A DNA stretch of 64,000 bases, taken from assembly GCA_963969365.1 (NCBI GenBank), contig OZ017754.1:2356001-2420000 (forward strand), read 5' to 3'. The first letter of the stretch is position 1, and every line of letters begins with the position of its first letter. The notes under the pieces are model-generated. The model was given only the letters and a program-made list of their open reading frames with translations. It had not been told where the DNA came from and did not search any database. The translations under genes and the position numbers were made by a program. This stretch comes from Asterochloris sp. CNOR1 (lineage: Eukaryota > Chlorophyta > Trebouxiophyceae > Trebouxiales > Trebouxiaceae). Of the stretch, positions 43,792 through 54,296 are shown piece after piece.

Positions 43792-46700
43792 AGAGGCCTG
43801 TTTGCCTTCTGCCTGAGGCCCCAGACCACATCGCCACCAGGGGCAGGGGGGTACAGAGCATCAGATTTGTACTTCCAGCGGCAGAGTGTACAGGGACTCG
43901 GCCTTGATGATGCAGTTGACAGCAGCATCAGCAACCCAACCTTCGAGGGTAGGGATGCTGATGGATGGCAGGGCTCGCCGCTGCACCCCAGGCAGCATAT
44001 GCAGGTGAGCATGCAGGATGCGCTGGCTTATGTAACTTAGGCGGCCTAGCATGGCCGGCTCAGTTGAACAGATCCCGTTGATCACCCCTACTGGCTGCCT
44101 TACAGGGCGCCTCCAGGCATGACAGCTGGGATGACCAATACACCTGTGCACAGGAGACACAGCGAACTCGGTTTTCAGCGAGGGGGTCGCAGAGGTGGGT
44201 GCCATTCATGATGCTAAGGAATGCAGCAGCTGGCACAGGCACTGACCCGCACCTAGCAGCTGACACAGCGGTCTTGCTGTCTTCAGGCAGGGCAGGCTGC
44301 ATGATGGCCAGTCAGACCTGGGAGACTCTATGCAGCTGCAGCAGGCATTGGCAGCCAACCAGGGCCTGCAGGTGGGTCCTCTTGTTTGTGCCCTGATGCA
44401 GCCTGAGCACTGTGGCCTGGAGTGCATGGCTGAGCATTTTGCTGCCATGTCGTACAGTGCGCAGAGGCACATTCCACAGATGATATCTTGACATCTCTAT
44501 GTTATAGCCATGTTGTGTGCCTGCCTGGCATGTTGACAGCACTGTCTGCAGATGCAGTGCATGCTGCTGCAGATTTGCTGCCAGGGTCCATGCAGGCTGA
44601 AGGCCACTATCCCCTGCAGGCGCGGGTGGCTGCACACAGTCGCAAGTAGTGCCTCCAGGCAATGCAGCTGCTTGTGACTCGATTGCAACCCTTGACCTCA
44701 ATTCACAGCATGACAGGCCGGCACAGCCCCGGGTGCATCTTGCAATGGCCAGGGACATCTGCGCACTGCCAGTCAATGCAGCTGCTCATGACCAAGCTCA
44801 CCCCATTGGCCTCAGTGCACAGCATGCCACGTTGGCGCAGCGCCGGGCGCTGCACACAAAATGCAAGCTTCTCCAGCGATGCTACCAGGCTCTGCGGCTG
44901 CACAGACTGAGCTGCATCCCACTCACCGTAGTTCTGAGCATGCCCCACAGGCGCAGCACTGAATGTTGCACATGGAGGCCAGGGAGGGGAAGCACATGGC
45001 AGGTGAAATATGCATGCTGCGAAGTTGGGATCACGATGCCCTGCAGGCGCAGCGCAGGGTGCTGCACGCAGTGGCCAAGGACATCCAGCAGCGCTACCAG
45101 GCCCTGCAGCTGCCTCAGGAGCTGGCCCTGCCCCAGCTGACTGGCAGGCGCTCCCAAGACAGGGACTATGCTGAAATGGGCACCCAGCTGCTGGCTATGC
45201 TGGCAGCCATCGACCAGGCCAGGGCAGACGCAGTCAAGGTGACCCACCGCCATGCCCCTGACGCCTGCAGGGTGATCGTCACAACTGGCAAAGAGCCGGT
45301 GGCGGCTGGGTCACAAGGCCAGGGCGCACGCAGTCAGAGTGGGCACCTGCTTCTGGATGCCTGCAGGCTGATGTTCAACATGCTGTTGGCCAACCTGGCT
45401 GTCAGCAACCAGGCCACGGCCAGTGCCACCAAGAAGGGCACCTGCTGCAAGATGTGATTGAGACCTAAGGACCTCTCTCACTGCCTGGTGCATGACTGCT
45501 TAGAAAGGGCCCATGTGAGACAGCCAGAATGAGTCGCAGGACTACTGACCAAATCTGCAGCCAGAGTTGCTGCAGGGGCTGCAGACCTCGAGAGGATCAG
45601 GCCAGTATGCAGGGAAGCACCTGGGAAGGGCTGACAAGTCTTAATGCCATCCTCCACCTTTGCTGGGGACTCAACGACTTGAAAGTGATGAGGCGCAGTA
45701 AGCTGCTGGCTCTCTCTGCAGGACAAGGTGGACCTGCAGCAGGCGCTGGGGGTGGCTCAGGCCGCCCAGCGCAGAGCAGAGTACGGCAAGGCCCAGGCAG
45801 AGGCTTTAGCCACAGCAAGGTGGGCTGCAGCATGTCTGCTACCCTGATGTACAGCTCTGTGAGATGCCTATGACAGGCAGTCCTCTCTGCTCAAGAGCTG
45901 AGGGCACAGTCATTTGTTGCACGCCAAAGCCTGGGAGGCAGGTCATGCCCTGCCCCTGTCGCTCTCGGTGGGCTGTGACCCAGCAGTGTATGCTGCAGAG
46001 GTGATGCGCTGAGGAGGGTGACTGCAGAGAACAAGAATGCTCAGGTGGAGCAACGGCTGCTGAGGGATGCCCTGTGCAGGTGGGCAACTGCTCCAGCCGC
46101 GAGCTTTTTGTATCAACTGCTTGCAATGAAGCTGACTGACATGATGCCTCCTCAGGATCATCTGTGGTGCATGCTGTTCATATGCTGTCAAGAAGCACGC
46201 GAGTAAGAGCCCCACAGCTCAGCAATCTCCCAACTGCATACTCGTATGCTTGAACCTGCTGCAGGGCCTTGAATGAGCTTGGCGTCCCCATCTCACCCTC
46301 CTCCTGCAATGCCACACCAGCGGCCTCCCTCTCAGTGCCCCAGCTGCTCAGCACTGGGCCGATGCGCAGTCTCAGCAGTGAGCCCTGGGTCTGCCTGCAC
46401 TGTACTCTAGCTGACTTTGAGGCTGCGCCTGGACCTAAGTGTTCAGAAACTGGAGCCGAGGGGTCTGCACCACTTGGGTCTGGCGGCAGCAGAAGCGCTT
46501 GTGCAGATGCCCTGAATCTGTCTGTGTCTCAGCCTCAGGGTGATTGTACTGACCCTGCAGGGATGAGCAACAGCTCAGCACCCTCCCTGAGTGGGATCGC
46601 CTGCGCCCTGTGCCTGCAGCAGGAGTGCACCTGCGAGAGCGGGATGCTCCAGAGCACTAACGCTTCCCGCTTAAGGGAACTTCTGAAGGCAGCAGGGTCA

Positions 46701-49700
46701 GGGCCTGGGCAGCCTGGCATGGATGCAGCAGGTGACGTGTGCCAAGCACCTGCCTTCTCAACAGTCCAAGCAGATCATGAGCTTAGTGGTGGCCGTCTCG
46801 TACTATTACAGCCAGCTGTGGCCTGCCTGCATGTGACGTGCAAAGGGGCACCCAGCATATTCACCAGCGGGCTGCTGCAAGCCCGCAGCAACACCACTGG
46901 CATGGTCGTTCGGATTCTGGCAGTGCATTTGGATAGGAGTTGATCGCCAACATGTGTATAGTGAATAATTGCTTTTACTGTGCTGTAGGCGGCCACTCGC
47001 TGGCAGTACATGCCGGTGGGTTGGCATCCAACTCATTGCTGACCCGCAACTACGGACCTGCTGCCCTGGCCAGCAATCAGTCGGGGGCCGGCCTGCTGCT
47101 GACGGGCAACACAGTCATTGAGGAAGCAGCTGATGACGCAGAGGTGGCGGCTGCCTCAGCTGCTCGTGAAGTGGATGCCACAGAGGTTGAGCAGGCTGCC
47201 AACAAGGAGGATGGGCCAGGTGGGCATGTTTGATCAGCAGCGTGGTCCTCTGCTGGGCAATGTGGCTGAGAAAGACTTTTGGCCTACAAGGTGCCAGGAT
47301 GTGTGGAGTGTGCAAATCAATTCGACAGTGTCCCAGAAATGCACCTGCAGGTCCAGGGTCTGTCAGCAGCCTTGACTTGACCTGTGGCAGGCGTGTGGTG
47401 ACATCCTTACTGAAGTGCAGGCAGCAACTTTGTGACGTGCCCTGTCTTGCCTGCCCCGCAATTTCTTGATCGTCCAATCCCTGCAGCAGTGCCCCGAGCT
47501 GGACCGAGCATCTGCAGAGCCTGCATAAGGCTTATTGGGGGACCTCACAGCTGCATGTCAGCTGCAGGGGACCAAAAGAGCCCCTCCAGCTCCCCGCCAG
47601 GCGCATGACCTCGCACGGACAGGTGCGGCCGCTGCTTCTTGCTACTCACAGCTGTAAATCAGCTGCAGGTGACCAGACGAGGCGCTCCAACTCTGCGGTG
47701 CGGAAGTCCTGGCACGTGCAGATGCCGCCGCTGCTCATTGGCAAGCCAGCGCTCATGACGACCCCCTCAGGCGTCAAGACTGTGGCTGCTGCTCACCGAG
47801 CTGCTGCAGCTGAGGTGGCCGAGAAGCGCACTGCTGCAGCTGCAGCAGCCAGCAAAGCTGCTCCTGGCAAGGGCAAGCCTGTCGCTGCCACAACAGAGGG
47901 GCCTGCCAACCCAACCAAGCAGGGCGGCGGCAGCCAGATGGCCCTGCAGCAGAAGGGCTCTGTCGGGGTGGCTGCCGCTCAGAGGGAGTCACTGCGTGGA
48001 GCCAGGGCTGCTGATGTGCCAGCAGAAGCAGGGAGTGATGCCTCAGCCCGGAGTGCAGATGTTGATGTGCCCCAAGGGGCAACTGAGGAGGGCGCCACAG
48101 CCGCTGCAGCAGGAGCCACAGCAGCCTACCAGCAGCAGCTGATGGCCCAGCCGCTGACAGCTCAGGGGAAGCGTGAGGGTTTGCGGGATGCCACCAATCA
48201 GCAGCACCATGCTCAGCCTGCAGGTCTGTGCCATGCCCCTGCCTCATGTTATTGCCCAGCCTTGCTCTTTTGCCAGTCCCCAGACGTGCCCATGCTTTGC
48301 CTGTCAAGGTCCTGGCAGCATGTGGGCTCCCAAGTGTAGGTCCCAACCAGCATTCAGTTCTGCTTGTTCCCAGTGCAACACTGTGCACATCTGACCAACT
48401 GGAAACTCTGCACTGCTTGATGGCGCAGGCACCAGGCAGGGGCGCCCCAACAAGCCCCATCTGCCCCCGCTACAGCTGAGCAGGCTGCCCCCGCAGCGGC
48501 AGGTGCCCCCAGCCGTGCGCCACCCTCTGAAGCAGAGCACAGTCAGCTCGCAGCTGCCCAGCACTGTCTACACGGAGGAGACTGAGGCCAGCGAGGTCAC
48601 TGCCAGCAGCTTGGGGGGCCCCAGCGAGCAGGGAGGGGGCCGGCCTGGAACCACAGCAGCTGATGTCGAGGCGCCCCTGATTGCCTTCACCCCTCTGCCT
48701 GGGGCTGCGGCCCGGTGAGCCAGGGTCTGCATTGACAGGCAGTGGAATACAGCGGCTGGTGCACAAGCGCCCCTGATCGCCTTCAATCCTCAGCTAGGGC
48801 TGTGGCACCATGAGCCCTGTGTTGCTTGCTAGACCTACATGAGAGACTACGGCCGAATCTGCATCCTCGAAGAGGGGGGCTGCGTGTCAATGCAGCAACG
48901 TGTGCCACGCTCCTGAAACCAGCGTCCAGTGAGATCTTGTCTGCAATCTGGAGCTCTATGGTTGAGCAGTGTAGGCTGGTTGCCTTCCCCTTTCTGCCTG
49001 AGGCTGCTGCATGGTGAGCTGTGATCTGCAATGTCAATCGTTGGGGACACTACAGCTGTGCAATCAGACCTTGTTGCCATTGGTGGAGCTGCAGCCCGCC
49101 AAGCCCTGCAATGCATGCAAGGCTCACTGCAAGCAAGTCTTAAGAGTCAAAGCTGACTTGCCCATCAGTGCAGCCAGCGGTAGGGCTGAAATCTGGCCAG
49201 GCATCTGCACGCTGTGGTGTTTGGCCAGTATTTTTGCTTCACACCTAAGCTGGCTGCAATTTGGCAGCAGGGCACATGACAGGCAGCTGAGAACTTTTGT
49301 GTGTACCTGGCCTCGCAGGCAGATGCAGGGCCTGGCAGCTGCCAGGGCCGGGGGAGCAGCAGATCAGCAGGGGCTGGTGCAAGCAGATTCTCGCTTGGAG
49401 GATGCTGTTGAGAGGCAGGGCAGGGCCCACAGGCCTGTGCAGGAGCAGCCAACCCATCAGCCGCACCCCCCTCCAGGTCGAGCAGCACAGGATGGCTTCA
49501 GGTTGGCCCGTGGAGCGCCTACGGCCAGTCAGGCATTTCGGCCCTTGGGCTTCGGCAGGTGAGGGGCCTTCAACTCCCTGAGACGTCTGGACTGGGAGCA
49601 AGGTGCAGTCATCTGAGTTTGGCGTTATTCCCCCTTTGCTTGCCATTGTGTCATTATGGCTGCCACACTCAGTAGCAGGGGCACATCGTGCGTGCCATTG

Positions 49701-52700
49701 CCTGATGCTGCCCGGCTGCCCTTCCAGGGCATCTGCAGACGACTTCACAGCAGGCAACTACTGGATCTGCATGCTGCATTGCATTCACTGCTCAGCTCTG
49801 CACGCTTTCCCACAAGCTGCCAAGCCACCTGACCGCCAGCCTGCTCTCCTCTGCACAACTACACCAAGTGTCCCAATGTGCCAGGATCACAGCATTTTTG
49901 CCTTGTGCCCATGCTGGGAGATGCTTGTCTTTACAGGTGCTGAGGCTGCCCAGACAGCTGCTGTCGCACCTGTCAGCAAGCCAGCAACCCAGCCGGAGCA
50001 GTCCCACCCAAATGATTTCCTGAGAGGATGTCATTCCTTGCAGGTCCCCCAAGACTGAAAGCCTGAACGGCTTTCTCAGCGACCTCTGTATGTGCAGGCC
50101 CACAGAGACTGTCCAGGCAGCCGCTGGGGCACCTGCCAGCAAGGCCGGGGCCCAGCACCCGCGGCAATCCTATCTGGACGGCTTTCTGAGGGACGCAGCC
50201 AAGGCGGCAGCCGCCTTTGCCACCACGCAGACCCCGCGGCAGCAGGGGCCCCTGCAGAGGCACATCAAGGCCTCGGCTGCCAACCAGGGCTTCTTTGGGC
50301 ACTACCAGGCGGCCCATGAGCAGGCAGCACGGATGCGCCTGTCGGGTGGAGAGGGCAAGGTGAGCACCCTGCCCAGGCGCAGGGCAGGGGATGGGGAGGG
50401 GCCTGGCGAGTGGTGGCTGGGGGAATCAGCAGGCAGGGCAGATGTGCCTCTCTGGTGGAGAGGGGCAGGTGATCACCCTGCCAAGGCAGGCCAGTACATG
50501 TGGCAATGGTGGCCAGCAGGCAGCGCGGGTGAGCCTTTCAGGCACGGGAGGGGCAGCTGAGCACCCTGCCCCTGACACGGGCAAGTCCAGTACATGGTGG
50601 CAAGCTTCACGAGCAGGCAGCCAGAGTGTGCCTGTCTCCTTGAGAGGGGCAGGCCAGTGCCCCAGATTTATGCAGATTGCTGTTTGTGTTACCACAATGC
50701 TGCTTGTGAGCCACAAGCAGAGCTCATAAGTCAGGCTTGAGCTTGCTGTACATCATGCCTAGTATTAAAGGGCGTGACCCAGCATTTGAAGCAATGCTGC
50801 CAGGTGGCACTGCTTGGGGATTGTCAAGTCTCATATCTGGCGCTGACCTAGCCATAGCCTCCACTGGCTGAAAGGTATATAACTTGCCACCTACAGGCCC
50901 CCATCGCTGACTGCCAGGGATGTATCCTGCCACCTGCAGGCTCGCAAGGTTGGCAAAGCCCTGCTGGCTGATAGTGACCTGATCTGCCACCTGCAGGGCC
51001 CTAAGGCTGACGCCTCCAGCGCTGCACAGTTCAAGCCTGCAAAAGGGCCTGCTGCTGGTGCTGGCGCTTCACAGGCGCTGCCTCCGCAGCACTTGTTGCG
51101 TGGCAAGCACCAGCGCCAGCCCTCAGCCCTGGACCTGGTGCATGCCAGCAGCAGCAGCAGCACGCTGCTGCAGGTGGCCGCCGACGGTGCTGTGGGGGAC
51201 GAATTGGGGGCCGCGGGCAAGCAGGGTGGAGGGGCGAAGCTTGAGAGTGGCCTGCTGAGTGAGCCCTGTTGGTGCATGAGCATCGGCTCTGGTCAGCCAT
51301 GCCTGTAAATGCACGCTCCAATGCTGTGTAGTTCTGTCAGCCCTGCTTTGGCATATGTATGGGGGCCTTTGTGCTGCATAACTGGTGTGAGCACCTGCCA
51401 AGCTGCAGCCAGACTGAGAGTAATATGTGAGTGGTGAGGAGCACGAGATGGCTGGGGGCCTGGCCAGCAACCCAACTAAATATGGCAGCAGCTTCATAAT
51501 CAGCAGTGGAATTGACAGGTTGCCGAAGAAGGCTCATGTGCCCTCAACTTGCAGGTATGAGTGAGCCTACGCCCACTCGACCAGTAGGACTGGCCGCCTC
51601 TAATGCCAGCCCAATCACGTGTTCCACTTGCCACACTAGCCGGGTTGCACACCTGCACATCTTGCAGGAGTGGCTAGTCTGGGCCGGCCTGTTCAGCAGC
51701 AATGGCCACCTTGCATCAGCAGCCAGATCAGTGATGTCAGTCTGGCATATACACAGACCTTGCAGGTGTGGCGGAGCCTGAGGCTGCGCTGTCAGTGGGG
51801 CCAGCCACCTCCAGAACGACGCAGGCCTCCCCAGCAGACTCCACCGTCCAGCCCATGCGCTGTGGGCCCTTTGGGGACGCTCAGAGGCGCCAGGGCAGGC
51901 CCCGGGATGGAGGCCCTCTCGGCAGGCACATCCCACCTGCTGGGGCCCAGCTGGCACCGAAACCTGCTACAGTGAGCAAATCACACTGCTGGCGCAGCAT
52001 GAACAGCTGGTCGCATTCTCATTGTTCCCCTGTCATCTGCTCAGGGGAAGTGGCTGTGCATGTCAAAGCATCAATGCTGCCAGTGTGGCCACCGACATCC
52101 TTGGGGGGGAGGCCGTTGGGCTTGAGCCTGGTCGTAGCACGTCCTGCACACTAAACTGCTGGTTGCATATGCCTGTGCCATGCCTGCTGCAAAGCATTCT
52201 GCGGCCGCACCAGCCCTAGATATGCACCAAGGCCTCCCCAGAAAGCAACAGCCCAGCTCAGCTGCTGAGTCAGGCCTGCGCAGCATGCCCAATTCACCTA
52301 CCTGCAGGGGGCAGCAGCGTTTGCCGTTCAGCATGATGTCTGTTGCGCCTTGTAGCATTGACGACAGTACAATGGTGACAGTGTGCGGCAATGCACCGGC
52401 GGGGATCTGCTGCCTGGCCTGATAGGTGCAGTCAGCAACAAGATAATCCACTGCATGATTTCAACAATTGAAAGCGCCTGAGACGGGGACACTGATGTGC
52501 CGTTTGAGTTCCTCACCACAGGACGACGCCGGCGCTGCCGCTGCCCAGGAGGTGCGCAGCAGCAAGCGTCTGCGCTGGAGCGCGGACAGCAGCAGCGGAG
52601 GGACCTTTGCCTCCGCGCAGGACCTCCTGGTCAGCCGGGAGCGCTCTGGGGGTAGCGACCTGGTGTCGGTGCCTGAGGACGGGCTGCAGCTGCAGGTGAG

Positions 52701-53982
52701 GGTTGCTGCCTGGTACCTGCTGACTACTCTGACTTGGTGGAGAGGGGTAGTCTTGGGCACAGACCTGGGCAGCAGCCGCAGGCCATGAGAAGCAAACGAC
52801 ACCCGTGCATGCATGGTCTGCACTGAGGGCAGTGAGGTTGTGCCTGGGCCTAAGACAGGGCTGCAGCTGCAGGCAACGATTGTCAGTGCTGACTTCTCTG
52901 ACTTGTTGCAATAAGTCATTACTACTGATACAGGAAGAGCTGCAGCTGATTCCCACTCACTGTTGCAGGCAGGGTCAGGCAGTAGGCACGGAGTGCTGCA
53001 CCAAGTGCACATGGGTTCTGCATGATGTTGCCTGCCACGGCACGGGGTGTTCTGCGTGGCGCCGCCTGCCTCTGCTGCAGGCAGGTCAGGCAGTCAACAT
53101 GCCATGCCACTGCCTCTGCGCGTGATGCTGGCCTGGCGGCCAACTGCCTGCTAGCAGCAGTAGGGCTGCAGCAGCCTGCAGATGTGCTGAGCCATGTGTC
53201 TTCCTTGCCTGTGGCATGGTGGCTTGCTGATGCTCTGAGCTATGTCCATGGCCGCCTGTATGCAAAGCAGCTTGCTGATGTTCTGGAACAATCATTTGTT
53301 GTGTTTTTGCAGGGCGGCAACAGTAGTAGTGGGCCACAGCAGTGGCCCACCAGCGCTGCTGGCGTGCCCACACCCAGTTTGACTGGCAGCAGTGAGGGGA
53401 GCGCAGAGGGGCCAGTCATGGCTCAGGTGGGTGCTGCCTTCCTGGTGTGCACGTGTGCCACACGGCCTTCCTTCGAGCTGGCTGTGTCCGCCCTAAGGAT
53501 GTTGCGTGCAGCGCTGCACTCTGCATTGTGTGGCCCTCTGCTGGGCTACCTGTGTCCATGGAGGGACAGTGTGGGTGGGTCGGTGGTCCACAATTGGGCT
53601 GGCAGCATTGCAGTCTGACACTTTGGCAGCTGGTGGCTTGAAGATTTTCAGTGCGGTCTGGCGTTGCCCAGATGCTGCCTGCACCCTGCACGTGCAGGCA
53701 ACTGCCTCCCAGAAGCCTCAGAAGCACTTGATTGACGCCACGCCTGCTGTCATGCCCCGGCATGCTCGCTTTGGCTCAGGGGGGTCAGCACCAGATGTGG
53801 GCGCCAGGCTGTCAGGCAGTGGCGGCCCTGTGAAGGCTGAGAGCCCAGCACGTCTGCAGCAGCCAGCTGACCCTGATGAGACGCTAAATGCTGCCCTCAG
53901 GAGTGTGGTACGCCGTTCAGAACAATCTGCCATCAAGAGGGCGCCACGGCCCCCTGCTGGGAAGGAGAATCAGGCAAGCTGA
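43792..53982 (+). CDS. Long disordered protein with N-terminal coiled coil; unrecognised
   Basis: I do not recognise this gene. Exon 1 begins MRGLFAFCLRPQTTSPPGAG at 43,792 and ends ...HPRQHMQ|GTGAGC at about 44,003. Later exons are near 44,290-44,371 (DSMQLQQALAANQGLQ), 45,047-45,238 (KDIQQRYQALQLPQELALPQ), 45,721-45,820, 46,018-46,080 and 46,267-46,730, and these join in phase. The last has Cys pairs (WVCLHC, IACALCLQQECTC), possibly a zinc-binding patch. Further exons, rich in Ala/Gln/Ser/Gly, lie near 46,989-47,220, 47,640-48,220, 48,436-48,714, 49,316-49,558, 50,098-50,359, 50,997-51,260, 51,768-51,970, 52,524-52,696, 53,313-53,430 and 53,697-53,982, ending RAPRPPAGKENQAS. The first 200 residues should form coiled coils, and the rest looks disordered. 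Several exons are flanked by ghost copies of themselves. Confidence 0.6.
44620..45046 (+). repeat. Array of four ghost copies before exon 45,047-45,238
   Basis: Copies start after acceptor-like AG at 44,620, 44,727, about 44,836 and about 44,953. The real exon starts at 45,047, so spacing is 94-117 bp. The real start is CAG|GCGCAGCGCAGGGTGCTGC; copies read CAG|GCGCGGGTGGCTGCACAC, CAG|CCCCGGGTGCATCTTGCA, GCGCAGCGCCGGGCGCTGCA and CAG|GCGCAGCACTGAATGTTG. Only the last, real, copy keeps a long reading frame ending at a good donor. Confidence 0.8.
45280..45440 (+). repeat. Ghost copies of the donor end of exon 45,047-45,238
   Basis: The real exon ends LLAMLAAIDQARADAVK|GTGACC. In the intron, CACAAGGCCAGGGCGCACGC (about 45,314) copies its last bases, and 45,370-45,440 reads LLANLAVSNQATASATKKG, a recognisable second copy. 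The string GATGCCTGCAGG(C/G)TGAT follows both real and ghost donors. This shows duplication across the exon-intron boundary. Confidence 0.65.
48751..49018 (+). repeat. Two ghost copies of the exon end at 48,714
   Basis: The real exon ends ADVEAPLIAFTPLPGAAAR|GTGAGC. Ghost 1 (48,751-48,810) reads AQAPLIAFNPQLG, and its donor has become ATGAGC. Ghost 2 (about 48,955-49,012) reads EQCRLVAFPFLPEAAAW and keeps GTGAGC. Both lie in the following intron. Confidence 0.75.
49937..50090 (+). repeat. Ghost copies upstream of exon 50,098-50,359
   Basis: After CTTTACAG the copy at 49,937 reads GAEAAQTAAVAPVSKPATQP then HPNDFLRG, parallel to TETVQAAAGAPASKAGAQHP then SYLDGFLRD in the real exon. A shorter third copy of the GACGGCTTTCTGAGGGACG part lies at 50,058-50,086. 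The first copy has an acceptor but its frame soon closes. Confidence 0.7.
50433..50655 (+). repeat. Three ghost copies of the end of exon 50,098-50,359
   Basis: The real end is CATGAGCAGGCAGCACGGATG then CGCCTGTCGGGTGGAGAG and GGCAAG|GTGAGC. Copies at about 50,433-50,468, 50,511-50,557 and 50,602-50,651 retain GAGCAGGCAGCCAGAG-like, CTCTGGTGGAGAGGGGCAG-like or CACCCTGCC-like parts. They are about 80-90 bp apart and progressively scrambled. Confidence 0.7.
50885..51010 (+). repeat. Triplicated acceptor before exon near 50,997
   Basis: Three acceptor-like sites follow one another, about 50-56 bp apart: TTGCCACCTACAG|GCCCCC, CTGCCACCTGCAG|GCTCGC and CTGCCACCTGCAG|GGCCCT. Only the last opens into the long reading frame (GPKADASSAAQFKPAKG). 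The exon bases after the first two are recognisably related but degenerate. Confidence 0.75.
52680..52935 (+). repeat. Ghost copy of the exon end near 52,696
   Basis: The real exon ends GAGGACGGGCTGCAGCTGCAG|GTGAGG. A copy at about 52,845-52,880 has AAGACAGGGCTGCAGCTGCAG followed by a GTGAGG-derived GCAACG, and the sequence after it (CTGACT(A/T)CTCTGACTTG) also matches. The duplication therefore spans the exon end plus about 50 bp of intron. Confidence 0.65.
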
Positions 53983-54296
53983 GCAACGTGCCTCTCAGGA
54001 CAGGTACCTGCTTTTGGGGAAAAGGGACAAAGACCGGCTGCATGCAACTGATGTTATCTTGCATGGCACCGTGACCATTGGCAGCACATCACCATGGCTG
54101 TCCTCCTCACATCTGCGCCAGTATTCTGGTTTGACATTGCCAGTACACTGCCCTTCTGGTGCGCAGGGTGAAAGGAGCCACAGCCAGGACATGAGCCTTG
54201 CTGCACTGCGTGACCAGATCCACAAGCCTGTGCGTCGCACACAGTGATGTTGCAAGTTTGCATGCATTTCATCGTAGCTTGCACGCAGGAACAGCT
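53983..54296. other. Convergent gap between the disordered-protein gene and VPS45
   Basis: This is a 314-bp stretch between two converging stop codons. No gene, clear polyadenylation motif or repeat was seen. Confidence 0.5.

Noticed and set aside
43861-44205. Minus-strand open frame reading HMLPGVQRRALPSISIPTLE
   Set aside because: It overlaps the plus-strand exon 43,792-44,003, which has a good ATG, frame and donor. The minus frame shows no convincing acceptor and donor pair.
44620-45046. Regularly spaced repeats resembling a CRISPR array
   Set aside because: Units are diverged exon copies with acceptor sites in a eukaryotic intron. There are no short identical repeats with unique spacers and no cas genes.
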